From Clostridiales bacterium PH28_bin88 (GTDB lineage Bacteria; Bacillota; PH28-bin88), in NCBI GenBank assembly GCA_000987045.1, contig LAKY01000053.1, positions 1 to 64,000 of the forward strand: a stretch of 64,000 bases of DNA, given 5' to 3'. The position numbers and the translations under genes are program-made. A model generated the notes under the pieces. It saw only the letters and a program-made list of their open reading frames with translations. It had not been told where the DNA came from and made no database searches. Each line of letters begins with the position of its first letter. Within the stretch, counting starts at the first letter, position 1. This document shows positions 9,009 through 17,037 of this stretch, one piece after another.

Positions 9009-10265
9009 TTGAAAAAAGGAAACTTTCTACTGGGGCTTGCCCTGGTGCTGTTGTTGGTAAGTCTGCTGGGTTGGGGATACCAGTTAAAAAGCGGCCTGAT
9101 CGTCACCAACCTGCGCAACCCTTTTAGCTGGGGACTCTACATTGCCACCTTCGCTTTCTTTGTGGGGATTGCCGCCGGGGGGCTGATTGTTTCCTCATCG
9201 GTTTATGTCTTCAATATCCAACAGTTAAAGCCTTTCACCCGCATCGCATCTCTTTCCGCTTTCGCCAGCGTTTTAGGAGCGGCGGTGATGATCCTGCCCG
9301 ACATGGGCCGGGTGGACCGGCTTTACCACCTGATCCTGCACCCCAATTTCAGATCTCCCTTGATCTGGGACGTGATCGTCATCACCACCTACATGATCCT
9401 CACCTTTTTCAGCGTCTATTTTCAATTGCTGCCCGACTGGAAAAAAGAGGGCCGCGGTTTCCTGAACGGCTGGACGAAAAAGCTTCCGGCCAGCGAGGTG
9501 GAGCGGGTCGCAGGGGTCTGGTCCAGGAGAATAGCGATGGTTGGGCTGCCGGTGGCGATTTTAATTCACACGGTGACGGCGTGGATTTTTGCCACCCAGG
9601 CCTCCCGCGGCTGGTGGAATTCGGCCATGCTGGCCCCGGATTTCATCTCCAAGGCAGTGGCCTCCGGCACCGCCCTGGTGCTGGTGATCTCCCTCCTGGT
9701 GGCGGGGAAAGAGCGGTTTTCCCAGTATCAAGGCGCCTTCAAAACCATGGCCCTGATCGTGGCGGGGGCGCTGGTTGTGCACTTCTTCTTCACAGCCAGC
9801 GAGTTGCTGACACGCTGGTGGTGGGCGGTACCCGGGGAACTGGAACCCCTCTCCCTCACCTTGGAGCGCTATGGTGTAACCTACCTGGTAGAAGTGGGAT
9901 CGCTGGCCTTTACCATGATCTACTTCTTCACTGCCAGGGGGAGAAGATCGATGCACTCGCTGGTGCTGGGAAGCGCGGTGCTCTTCATCGGTGTCTTTGC
10001 CAACCGGTTTTTGTTGATGCCCGCAGCGTATAACGTTTTTCCCTTAAACCTCACGCTACCGGGAACAGGCGTGGAGAGGTGGAACTACCCCATCGCCATC
10101 GGGGAATTCCGGGAGGGAATGCCGGTATTTACCGGCTTCTGGCCCTACGTGCCTTCGATGGTGGAAGTCATGGTTACCCTGTTGCCCTTTGCCCTGGTCC
10201 TGCTAGTGATTTCACTGATGTTAAGGAGTTACGATTTTTTGCCGCCTAAAAGGCTGCTACGATAA
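9009..10265 (+). CDS. NrfD/PsrC-type polytopic membrane anchor
   Basis: About 418-aa integral membrane subunit that would exchange electrons with menaquinone. Eight to ten hydrophobic spans are visible; the first is FLLGLALVLLLVSLLGW, then SWGLYIATFAFFVGIAAGGLIVSS, typical of the NrfD family. AGGAGG at 8995-9000 places the start at TTG 9009 (MKKGNF) rather than the GTG at 9000, which overlaps the ribosome site. Last gene of the sigma-54-controlled operon. NrfD anchors accompany Psr, Phs, Ttr and Srd complexes; classical NarG enzymes use NarI instead, so a NarG-clade catalytic subunit with an NrfD anchor is a mixed architecture resembling selenate reductase SrdBCA. Confidence 0.88.
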   Translation: MKKGNFLLGLALVLLLVSLLGWGYQLKSGLIVTNLRNPFSWGLYIATFAFFVGIAAGGLIVSSSVYVFNIQQLKPFTRIASLSAFASVLGAAVMILPDMGRVDRLYHLILHPNFRSPLIWDVIVITTYMILTFFSVYFQLLPDWKKEGRGFLNGWTKKLPASEVERVAGVWSRRIAMVGLPVAILIHTVTAWIFATQASRGWWNSAMLAPDFISKAVASGTALVLVISLLVAGKERFSQYQGAFKTMALIVAGALVVHFFFTASELLTRWWWAVPGELEPLSLTLERYGVTYLVEVGSLAFTMIYFFTARGRRSMHSLVLGSAVLFIGVFANRFLLMPAAYNVFPLNLTLPGTGVERWNYPIAIGEFREGMPVFTGFWPYVPSMVEVMVTLLPFALVLLVISLMLRSYDFLPPKRLLR

Positions 10266-10345
10266 TCGCAGCCGCTGCCCACCCTTTCCGGGCACGCTCC
10301 GGGTGGGGTCGGATGGGTGGCTATGTTGGGCTGTACTGGAGCATA

Positions 10346-10386
10346 GCAAGAAGTCCCGGGCTGAGACTTCGCCCAGGGCTTCTTGC
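10346..10386 (+). terminator. Strong inverted repeat after the molybdoenzyme operon
   Basis: Arms 10346-10361 and 10371-10386 pair over about 15 of 16 bases around a 9-nt loop. There is no T-run after it on either strand, so it may be a processing or bidirectional stop structure. A second pairing, CCCACCC with GGGTGGG, lies at about 10276-10310. Confidence 0.45.
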
Positions 10387-10473
10387 CCATACGACCAATT
10401 TTGAAATGCAAGCCCGCAGCAGTTGATGTACCGGCAGCGGGCCCACTTACAAAATGGAACTGTAGCGTCCACC

Positions 10474-10719
10474 CTACCTTAAAACCGTGTACCCCAGTTG
10501 TGCAATGGAGCTGCGTAACGCCGAACTGTCCGTCCACCCGGGAACGCAAAGCAGGGTCACCTTACCGCCACTTGGCTCTAAATGCGCTTCCCGCACCCCG
10601 CGAATGCCCCGAAGCTGCCGGTACACTTTCTCAGCGTGCAGGGCAAACCACTGCTCATCGCGTAATTCAGCAATCCAGAAACTAACTGGGTACTGGCCGA
10701 AACCTCCCCCACAACACAT
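10474..10719 (-). CDS. Small HMA-fold-like protein with N-terminal Cys-Cys
   Basis: 81 aa from the ATG at 10719, which has AAAGGAG 8 nt upstream; longer readings of this frame lack a ribosome site. The sequence begins MCCGGGFGQYPVSFW and then resembles a heavy-metal-associated ferredoxin fold (VYRQLRGIRGVREAHLEPSGGKVTLLC...IAQLGYTVL), but it lacks the usual internal CxxC. The N-terminal Cys pair could bind a metal; this is inference. Its start is about 80 nt downstream of the HD-GYP stop on the same strand. Confidence 0.6.
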   Translation of the reverse strand: MCCGGGFGQYPVSFWIAELRDEQWFALHAEKVYRQLRGIRGVREAHLEPSGGKVTLLCVPGWTDSSALRSSIAQLGYTVLR

Positions 10720-10801
10720 GGAAATCACTCCTTTCCCTCGCCCCAACACTAAACGCTTCTCCCACCTTCGCCCCGGTGCCAGACCCCTCGCGCGCCTCTT
10801 T

Positions 10802-12088
10802 CTAGGCGCTGGCACCCTTTTCAGCCACGTAAATACGGCTATCCTTGCGATGTATTGCTGCCAAAAAGGCTTCTACCACCACAGGGTCCAGTTGGGTCCC
10901 GCTGCACTCCTTTAAAACGCTGATCGCCTTGAGAGGAGACTGGGCCGGATGGTACGGCCTGTGACTGGTAATGGCGTCATAGGTATCGGCCACCGCGAGG
11001 ATTCTGGACTCCAGGGGTATCTCTTCTTTGGACAAACCGTCAGGATAACCGCTCCCGTCATACCTTTCGTGGTGATGCCGCAGCACCAGCGCCCGGTCAG
11101 CCAGGGAATTGATCGCCCCGATAATCTGCGCCCCGATTACCGGGTGTTTCTTTACTTCTTCGAACTCTTCCTGCGACAACCTGCCCGGCTTGTTGAGGAT
11201 ATCCTCCCGGACGCCAATCTTGCCGATATCGTGAAAAAGGGCCGCCTCTTCCAACAACTTCAGCCTCTCTTGCGGAAAGCCCAACTGCCTGCCCGTCTGC
11301 AAGGCCAGGTCAGCCACCCGTACAGAGTGCCCCGCCGTGTAGTTGTCCTTGGCGTCGAGAGCCGTCAGCAGAGCCTTGACGGTACCGAGGTAAGTGGTTT
11401 CATTTTCGGTAAGAGCCTCGCCAAGGCGTTCTTGCAGGGTTTGCAGTGACGTATTTTGTTGCTCGATGGTGTCTGAGGCAGACTTGAAGAAGCGGTACAA
11501 GGACACGTACAGTACGCCGAATCCCAGCAGGAACAGCAAGCCCACGATATAATAAGCCCTTGAGGCCGACTGGTACAGCAGGTCCATGTCCCAGTATATC
11601 TCATATGCTCCGATGATCACCCCCTGGGAATTCTTCATGGGGGCGTGCACCTCCAGAATCCGGTTGGATTTGACCGGCTTCACGCGGGTGCCTGGGTCGA
11701 GCCGTTTAACTTTAGCCAGGACTTCCCCTTGCAGCGCCCTGCTTATATCCTCCGTGAGGGTAAACCTCTGGCCGATGAGGGATTCCTCGTCGGCAAAAAT
11801 GATTTCCCCTGACGCATCCCAGATCTTGACTCCCTTGATTTTCTCGCCCAGGATACCCTGCTGGAACAGCCGGGAAAGTTCGGTATGGTGCTTTTCCGAA
11901 ACGGTCTCTATATTGACCTGATTGTGCAGCAGGCCCTGGACATACTCGGCGGTAACCTGCGCCAGGATGCCCAGTACCTGTCCCTTGATCAGGCTGGACA
12001 CCCCCAGTGAAATACCTGTAGCCAGCAAAAAGATCACCAGAAAACTGACCAGCGAAAACTTGCGAACAACAGAACCGTTTTTCTTCAC
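10802..12088 (-). CDS. Membrane sensor HD-GYP c-di-GMP phosphodiesterase
   Basis: 428 aa, GTG start behind GGGGGAAGGGCA. N-terminal membrane span (LVSFLVIFLLATGISLGVSSL, about 13-33), an extracytoplasmic sensor region to about 180, a second span (YYIVGLLFLLGFGVLYVSLY, about 180-200), a coiled linker, then an HD-GYP domain. Catalytic signatures are visible: HDIGK near residue 288 and HHERYDGSGYP near 340. It should hydrolyse c-di-GMP in response to an external cue. A c-di-GMP-I riboswitch occurs 7 kb away (19488-19570), showing the organism uses this messenger. Confidence 0.92.
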   Translation of the reverse strand: MKKNGSVVRKFSLVSFLVIFLLATGISLGVSSLIKGQVLGILAQVTAEYVQGLLHNQVNIETVSEKHHTELSRLFQQGILGEKIKGVKIWDASGEIIFADEESLIGQRFTLTEDISRALQGEVLAKVKRLDPGTRVKPVKSNRILEVHAPMKNSQGVIIGAYEIYWDMDLLYQSASRAYYIVGLLFLLGFGVLYVSLYRFFKSASDTIEQQNTSLQTLQERLGEALTENETTYLGTVKALLTALDAKDNYTAGHSVRVADLALQTGRQLGFPQERLKLLEEAALFHDIGKIGVREDILNKPGRLSQEEFEEVKKHPVIGAQIIGAINSLADRALVLRHHHERYDGSGYPDGLSKEEIPLESRILAVADTYDAITSHRPYHPAQSPLKAISVLKECSGTQLDPVVVEAFLAAIHRKDSRIYVAEKGASA

Positions 12089-12237
12089 TGCCCTTCCCCC
12101 GTCACTTTTCGCTTTTCTATCTGACTTTTATTTTCGTCGCAATTTGGAAATCTCCTGCAGGATTGTCATTGCCTCGGCCAGTCGACGGCTTGACCGGTAA
12201 TCCATCGAAGCAAATCCGCGAATAGAATCACAAAACC

Positions 12238-12267
12238 TTGACGGCTACCTCGCCGGGGTAATATAAT
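12238..12267 (+). promoter_or_regulatory. Vegetative promoter for the first NicO transporter
   Basis: TTGACG (12238-12243) and TATAAT (12262-12267) with 18-bp spacing. It predicts a 5' leader of about 150 nt before the NicO start. Confidence 0.7.
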
Positions 12268-12274
12268 ATACCCA

Positions 12275-12410
12275 CATAGGGTGTAAGAAGTCCACCGATG
12301 GATGGTGGAAGACCCCTGCCCCCTTTTCTCAAAGATTAGTAAATAGACGGACGTAACCACGGAGGTTATCGGCCCTGGTGAAAAAGGGCTACCTCCGTTA
12401 TATTTTTTTA
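12275..12410 (+). promoter_or_regulatory. Structured leader with intrinsic terminator upstream of NicO gene 1
   Basis: The leader holds a hairpin TCCACC/GGTGGA (about 12290-12310), then a terminator at 12361-12409: ACGGAGGT pairs with ACCTCCGT around an inner GCCCT/AGGGC helix, followed by TTATATTTTTTTA. A competing pairing GTAACC/GGTTAT overlaps the 5' arm of the terminator, as expected for an attenuator. I do not recognise it as cobalamin, and it does not clearly match the NiCo riboswitch. Position before a Ni/Co transporter suggests metal-responsive attenuation (inference). Confidence 0.55.
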
Positions 12411-12426
12411 GGGGAGGTTGGGTTTA

Positions 12427-13119
12427 TTGGTCAGTGCAATACTGTTGGGAGCTACCTCTGTCCTGCTGGGGGTGCTGCACGGGGCGGACCCCGACCACGT
12501 GGTGGAGATGACCGACTTCGTCAGCCAGGACCCACGCACCCGGCGGGTAATGGGCTTTGCCTGCAAGTTCGGGGGAGGCCACACCATGACGGTTCTTACC
12601 GCAGGCCTGACAGTACAGTTGCTCAAAAAAGCCGTGCCGGAGGTTTTCAGTACCTGGTTCGAAGTGGTTTCCGGGTTGTTGCTGGTAGCCCTCGGCCTGT
12701 GGGCTATGCGCCGTACCTGGCTGCGATTGCGGGTACTGGCTAAACCCCACTCCCACCACGGTCACCGCCACACCCATGGAGCTTACCCCGCTTCGTCCCT
12801 GGATGCCAGGATATTTTCGTATGGCCCGATCCTGACCGGGGTGGCAACGGGTTTGGCGGGCTCGGCAGCTGTGATGCTCCTGGGACCCGTCGCCAGCGCA
12901 CCCACGTTACCGGCTACTCTGGGGTATATCCTTTTGTATGGGGTGGGGGTAATCGGTTTCATGACCGCCTACGGCATAGTGGTCGCCAGGGTACTACGGT
13001 TGATGGACGCCTCAAGGAAGCTGGCGTTGATCAGTCGAACCGTCGTTGGGGGTTTAAGCGTGGTCGTGGGAGGCGTGTGGATGTACCGGGCGGCGGTAGC
13101 CCTGAGGGTTCTTGTCTGA
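12427..13119 (+). CDS. NicO-family nickel/cobalt transporter (copy 1)
   Basis: About 230-aa membrane protein. The TTG at 12427 is preferred because GGGGAGG (12411-12417) is at good distance; a TTG at 12418 would sit on the ribosome site. The N-terminal signature HGADPDHVVEMTDF carries the H-x4-DH pattern used for metal selection in Ni/Co permeases, followed by GGGHTMTVL. A cytoplasmic His-rich loop HSHHGHRHTHG lies near residue 115. About six membrane spans. It shares the phrase DFVSQDP with copy 2 (13524). Substrate Ni(II) or Co(II) is inferred from family and from the riboswitch on copy 2. Confidence 0.82.
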   Translation: MVSAILLGATSVLLGVLHGADPDHVVEMTDFVSQDPRTRRVMGFACKFGGGHTMTVLTAGLTVQLLKKAVPEVFSTWFEVVSGLLLVALGLWAMRRTWLRLRVLAKPHSHHGHRHTHGAYPASSLDARIFSYGPILTGVATGLAGSAAVMLLGPVASAPTLPATLGYILLYGVGVIGFMTAYGIVVARVLRLMDASRKLALISRTVVGGLSVVVGGVWMYRAAVALRVLV

Positions 13120-13221
13120 TGCCAAAGCCCCTCCGGAACGTACCCTGGAGGGGAATGAAAAATACTTTTTGCTTACTGAAGGAATACGCCCTTCGGCAGC
13201 GAATTAAGCGGTCTAACAAAA

Positions 13222-13388
13222 GCATATCAGGCGTTGGAACAGGTGCCTGCCTAGCAGGGTAATAGGGAAGCCGGTGAAAATCCGGCGCGGTCCCGCCACT
13301 GTGAGGGGAAGCAGTCTTAAACTTGGCCACTGGGGAAACCCGGGAAGGCTTAAGGCCGCGACGAACCCGAGCCAGGAAACCTGCCTGT
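13222..13388 (+). promoter_or_regulatory. Cobalamin riboswitch controlling NicO copy 2
   Basis: Hallmarks in order: ACAGGTGCCTGC, GGGAAGCCGGTGAAAATCC, the B12-box-like core GCGGTCCCGCCACTGTGA, and the closing GAGCCAGGAAACCTGCCTG. Followed by a terminator at 13389-13436. It implies that a cobalt uptake gene is shut down when adenosylcobalamin is plentiful. Confidence 0.93.
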
Positions 13389-13436
13389 TCCCATCAAAGA
13401 TCACTCTTACGCGGATGGGAGGTGGGTTTTTCTTTT
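13389..13436 (+). terminator. Terminator of the cobalamin riboswitch
   Basis: TCCCATC (13389 on) pairs with GATGGGA, followed by ggtgggTTTTTCTTTT. Position directly after the aptamer fits a transcription-off expression platform. Confidence 0.65.
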
Positions 13437-13523
13437 CCCGATCGTAAGGTTGGGAATTTTTGTTTTTTGTTGAGCCAAGAAATTACGGGATGTTTTTCAG
13501 AACCTTAATGGAGGTGGACAAAT

Positions 13524-14234
13524 TTGAATTATCTGGCACTGAGCCTGACCTCGATGCTGCTTGGTTTCGTTCACGGATTTGATACCGACCACGTGATTGA
13601 TGTGACTGATTTTGTCAGCCAGGACCCACGCCCATTGCACGCGGCCTTGTTCGGGGCTCGTTTCGGTATCGGCCATACTACCACCGTATTGACGGTTGGG
13701 TTATTGGTATATACATTGAAATCGGTGGTACCCGGCTTGCTGGAAAACACTTTTCAGTTGCTTTCCGGAGTCGTATTAATAGCCCTGGGCGTCTGGGGTA
13801 TTCACCGGCGGCTTATCCGCAGGAGGACAGTTTCGAAGCATCATCATATTCACGGCGCTCCTGGAGACTTTACCGCCGAGCGCACCTCAGTGGACAATAC
13901 GGTTTTCCGCTACGGCCCCATTGTTACAGGCATGATGACCGGCATGGTTGGAACCGCCGGGGTAATGCTGCTCGGTCCGGTAGCCGCCGCGCCGTCCGCC
14001 TGGTGGGTAGTATTTTTTATCCTCTTATACGGACTGGGAGTCATCGGGGCTATGTGCGGTTATGGTTTTGTAGCCAGCAGCTTTTTCAGATCCGGGTTCT
14101 TCATCGGGCGCCGGGGGAGTATGGTTTCCAAAATAGTGCCGGTAATCCCCAGCGTGCTAAGCATTGCCCTGGGAAGCATGTGGTTTTTTCGCATTGCAGT
14201 AGGACTGAAAAACGTTCTTGGTGCTGGTCTTTAA
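13524..14234 (+). CDS. NicO-family cobalt/nickel transporter (copy 2)
   Basis: 236-aa membrane protein, TTG start behind GGAGGTGG. Signature HGFDTDHVIDVTDFVSQDP (H-x4-DH), GIGHTTTVL, a shorter His motif KHHHIHGAPG in the central loop, and about six spans. It is a diverged paralogue of the gene at 12427; the cobalamin riboswitch in its leader argues that this copy feeds cobalt into B12 synthesis while copy 1 may serve nickel. That division is inference. Confidence 0.85.
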   Translation: MNYLALSLTSMLLGFVHGFDTDHVIDVTDFVSQDPRPLHAALFGARFGIGHTTTVLTVGLLVYTLKSVVPGLLENTFQLLSGVVLIALGVWGIHRRLIRRRTVSKHHHIHGAPGDFTAERTSVDNTVFRYGPIVTGMMTGMVGTAGVMLLGPVAAAPSAWWVVFFILLYGLGVIGAMCGYGFVASSFFRSGFFIGRRGSMVSKIVPVIPSVLSIALGSMWFFRIAVGLKNVLGAGL

Positions 14235-14409
14235 CGCTAATCAAATGCTCGAAGCTAGCGAATGGATCTATGGCATGTTTCAAGGCTTGTATTTCCTCAA
14301 CCACCGGATAGCGGTCCGGCTTGCCGGAGTTGCTCCCGTGTTGTTGTTTGGCAGAAAGTTATAACTTATACTTTCTACCCTGACAATAAGTATTGTCATT
14401 CCTCAGTGG

Positions 14410-14444
14410 TGCGGCTTAAAAGCCGGATGAGGGTCTGATAGTGC
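14410..14444 (+). repeat. Degenerate copy of a dispersed palindromic repeat
   Basis: GCGGCTTAAAAGCCGGATGAG followed by GGTCTGATAGTGCC matches, with a few changes, the complement of the palindrome and flank at 63955-64000. A shorter match lies at 60098-60115. See the finding on the 32-bp palindrome. Confidence 0.5.
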
Positions 14445-14588
14445 CGTAAAGCCATCAATAACCCCGAAGAACTGGTGGCAGCCATCGAGAAAACCCCCAT
14501 CGGGAAAAAAGTTGTAGCTTTGGTATGGCGCGACAAACAGACCCGGTACATTACCGTCACCATCGGTGAAAAGGGCCAGACAAACTGA
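14442..14588 (+). pseudogene. Remnant of an HtrA-like protease (last part of a PDZ domain)
   Basis: 48 codons after an in-frame stop, reading INNPEELVAAIEKTPIGKK followed by VVALVWRDKQTRYITVTIGE, which is the C-terminal half of a PDZ domain as at the end of trypsin-like HtrA/DegP proteins. No start, no protease domain. A terminator follows at 14630. Confidence 0.65.
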
Positions 14589-14629
14589 TCTATTTCATTC
14601 GAAATGGTTTAAACTGACCGTCCATCAAG

Positions 14630-14672
14630 CGTAGGGGCAGTACAGGCGGAAAGCCTGCTGCCCCTTTCTACG
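14630..14672 (+). terminator. Intrinsic terminator after the PDZ remnant
   Basis: AGGGGCAG...CTGCCCCT with a nested AGGC/GCCT helix and a tail of TTTCTACG. Probably the original terminator of the lost protease gene. Confidence 0.55.
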
Positions 14673-14794
14673 TTGGGAGGCTGGGTGATCTGCGGGTCAT
14701 TGGGCGGGTAGGACTTGTCAGTTAAGGATATTTGAACCCGGGAGCTACGTCATATTCTCACCATTTGGCGAAGGAAATCGCTTGCATCTCTCTG

Positions 14795-15010
14795 TTATTT
14801 CGGACGCCCATTTCTAGTTAAGCTTCTTGAAATGGTACTAATGATTTCGTATAAAACTACCAGCGAAGCCCAGACGATGATGATGGATAGCAGGAAATTC
14901 CTAAAAGAGCCTCCAACCACGGGGTATTCCCACAGCGACAACATCGTAAAATACTGAGGAAATATTTCGACTGGACCCCTATAGGAAAGGTCCTGAAACA
15001 CAAAATGCAA
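14795..15010 (-). CDS. Small hypothetical membrane protein
   Basis: 71 aa with one strong hydrophobic span near the C-terminus (FLLSIIIVWASLVVLYEII) and a basic tail SRSLTRNGRPK. No family recognised. The N-terminal half may not be genuine because the surrounding DNA is full of gene remnants; it could be the last membrane segment of a deleted protein. Confidence 0.3.
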   Translation of the reverse strand: MHFVFQDLSYRGPVEIFPQYFTMLSLWEYPVVGGSFRNFLLSIIIVWASLVVLYEIISTISRSLTRNGRPK

Positions 15011-15055
15011 TCGGCAAGCAATTGTAATACACTGTTCCAGGGCGTTTGTTCATCA

Positions 15056-15385
15056 TTAGTTTGCCTGAAGAGGATTACTCGCTAAAATCTTTTCCACTTC
15101 TTCAAATCCTATTGGAAATGCGTAGTTGTAACGCGCAGGCAGCGCAAAAACGTATCTGGTGTTGCGACCAAGTTCGCTTGGTGCGACAGGAGCTGCACCC
15201 ATTCGAAATTCGTCCTGTTGAAGCGAGTTCCATTGGGTTAACGTGAATACCATGATGGGGATATCCTGCCGCGGGTTTTGGGAAGTCCACTGAGGGTGTC
15301 TGATGAAAATCAGCGGACCGGTTTCAACGGCCTCAACACCCTCTGGGCCACCTGGAGCATACCCTTCCCATTTGTCAGTTACAAT
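15056..15385 (-). pseudogene. C-terminal fragment of an unrecognised conserved protein
   Basis: Protein-like reading from about ITVTDKWEGYAPGG through GPLIFIRHPQW to FALPARYNYAFPIGFEEVEK, ending in a stop at 15056. No ribosome site or convincing start is seen at the 5' end, where the reading collides with the plus-strand DUF1540 gene near 15385. Looks like a gene that lost its N-terminus by a deletion that also cut its divergent neighbour. Function unknown. Confidence 0.45.
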
Positions 15386-15518
15386 CAAGTGCATGGTAGA
15401 GGAATGCACCCACAATCAGAATAAGAATTGCCACGCCAATTCCATTGAGGTGAGGTCGAGCGGCGGCAAAAAGGTCAGCAGTACCGACGGTACCTGCTGT
15501 GGAACCTTCAAACCTTAG
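15303..15518 (+). CDS. DUF1540-domain protein, probably lacking its own start
   Basis: The last 45 residues (from CMVEECTHNQNKNCHANSIEV to TCCGTF) carry the cysteine pattern of DUF1540, a small Cys-rich domain common in spore-forming Firmicutes. The first 26 residues of the open frame are antisense to the fragment at 15056-15385 and have no ribosome site, so the true 5' end seems deleted. Function of the domain is unknown. Confidence 0.5.
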   Translation: MKISGPVSTASTPSGPPGAYPSHLSVTIKCMVEECTHNQNKNCHANSIEVRSSGGKKVSSTDGTCCGTFKP

Positions 15519-15663
15519 TTCTCAATAAAGGCACGGGTAGTCAGTGCGGGCTGAGCCACCGGCCCGTACTGTACCTGCCTTGCTGCAGTTGGCAGGACCT
15601 TACTAGGGGTTTTACCTGATATAGTTCGCCCTTTTTTTCCACAGGAACAGGAGGTGTAAATGG

Positions 15664-15879
15664 ATGCTGTCACAAATGGACGTAGCGCTGATCAAAAATC
15701 ACCTAATGGACCACCAGGCTGGAATCAACAAGCTTAGCGTATACCTCGGCCAGACCCGTGACCCGCAGGTCGCCCAGACCCTACAACAACAGCGACAAAT
15801 CTTGCAGAACCATTACGGCATCATGTTGGATTTGCTGCAAAGAGGCGGGGCTCAGCCGGGTACTACACCTACAATTTGA
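15664..15879 (+). CDS. Small coat-like/hypothetical protein
   Basis: 71 aa (MLSQMDVALIKNHLMDHQAGINKLS...), ATG with GGAGG 9 nt upstream. Helical, Gln-rich, no membrane span. The pattern of short helices with HLMDHQAGINK resembles proteins found next to CotF-type spore coat genes, and a CotF-like gene follows 13 nt downstream with its own GGAGG. Probably an operon of two small coat-associated proteins; the exact role is not known. Confidence 0.6.
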   Translation: MLSQMDVALIKNHLMDHQAGINKLSVYLGQTRDPQVAQTLQQQRQILQNHYGIMLDLLQRGGAQPGTTPTI

Positions 15880-15892
15880 AGGAGGTAACCCC

Positions 15893-16204
15893 ATGTTTCA
15901 ACCGGCCCCAGTACTTGACGACCGCACCATTGCGGTGGATGCCCTGGCAACGGCCAAAAATATGGCTGTTCTTAACCTGCAATCAGCCCTGAATATGAAC
16001 GACCCCCAGGCTAAACAGGTACACCAGAGAATGAGCCAGGAAGACACTCTGATTGTCGACCGGTTGCAGCAGATCCTGCAGCAGCGGGGATGGGATCAGC
16101 CGCTGCCTGCTAACCCCCAGCAAGCTCAACAGGTAGCCAGAATGTTTGGGACGGTCTTGCCTGGCGCGGTAATGCCGCAGCAGCAGCCCCAATCCTACGT
16201 ATAG
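15893..16204 (+). CDS. CotF-like spore coat protein
   Basis: 103 aa from the ATG at 15893 (GGAGG 8 nt upstream). MFQPAPVLDDRTIAVDALATAK and then QSALNMNDPQAKQVHQRMSQED resemble the coat F domain, in which a helical pair ends in a Gln/Pro-rich tail (here MPQQQPQSYV). Expected in the spore coat of an endospore former. Followed by a terminator at 16239. Confidence 0.65.
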   Translation: MFQPAPVLDDRTIAVDALATAKNMAVLNLQSALNMNDPQAKQVHQRMSQEDTLIVDRLQQILQQRGWDQPLPANPQQAQQVARMFGTVLPGAVMPQQQPQSYV

Positions 16205-16238
16205 TTTATGTCAATGAGAACATCAGCCCTCCGTCTGC

Positions 16239-16272
16239 CAGCCCCAGTAACTTACTGGGGCTGTGGTGTTTT
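16239..16272 (+). terminator. Terminator after the coat-protein pair
   Basis: CAGCCCCAGTAA (16239-16250) is followed almost at once by its complement TTACTGGGGCTG (16252-16263) and the tail TGGTGTTTT. Confidence 0.65.
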
Positions 16273-16289
16273 AAGCGCTGGCTCGCTGC

Positions 16290-16591
16290 TTATATTCACG
16301 GCCAGTTTACATGTTACTGATATCCACAACAACCCGGCGGCGTTGGACCTGGTTGGGAGAATTGTCACGCTGTTTCCAGTTGACGCGATTGTAGATACAG
16401 GTGATCTTACTGATTACGGCACCCCATTGGAGGCTCTCCTGGTAAAACGGTTAGGCAGCATAGCGGTACCCTACTTGTTTGTGCCCGGCAACCACGATTC
16501 GCCGGCGGTTATTCAAGAATTGGAGCAGTTGCCCAATGTCAAGGTGTTGCAAGAAGATCCCGTCTACATCAAGGGGCTGGTTACTCCTTGA
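16290..16591 (+). pseudogene. Truncated calcineurin-like metallophosphoesterase
   Basis: Reads HVTDIHNNPAALDLVGRIV, DAIVDTGDLTDYGT and LFVPGNHDSPAVIQEL: the D-x-H, GDxxD and GNHD metal motifs of the family, in order. The frame upstream of about 16290 runs through the preceding terminator, and the protein stops after LPNVKVLQEDPVYIKGLVTP, well before the last His motifs. Both ends are missing. Confidence 0.75.
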
Positions 16592-16770
16592 CACCGGATG
16601 TACAAAGTGCATAAGCTGCCCCGCAACCGGAAGGGGTTCCCGGTAGAGGGACACTCCCGGTCCGGGAGATCATCCGCAGGTGGAGAGACAGCAAGTGAAA
16701 AGCCCTACGAGCGGTCTTTCCACCAAACCGCCGGCACCCGGTTTCCGGGGACGCCTTTTCTTTCGCTCCT

Positions 16771-17037
16771 TTGGAACCATGGTATTTTTCCGTGGCGGGA
16801 AGTCTGCTGGCGCACATCGGGAAGCATACCCCGATCCTGCTGGTTGAAAACCAGCGGGTCCCGCAAGTAGTCATTGATTACTTGGACTTCCTGAACCCTC
16901 CCCGGCCGGTACACCCCCATACCCCGTTCATGCACGGTTTTATTTTCGGCGATTTACCCGAAATTTCTTTCCCTGTGCAGGTGGAACTGGAGAGACACCT
17001 CATTTTTCCGGACCCGGAGTGGGCAGACAAGCGTTAA
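16771..17037 (+). pseudogene. Remnant of an extracytoplasmic wall-binding-type protein
   Basis: 88 codons. The segment GSLLAHIGKHTPILLVENQ, VPQVVIDYLDFLNP and HPHTPFMHGFIFGD looks like the last part of a secreted cell-wall-binding-repeat type protein. The DNA just upstream (16598-16770) reads as protein in no single frame. Family assignment is tentative; remnant status is better supported than identity. Confidence 0.35.
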
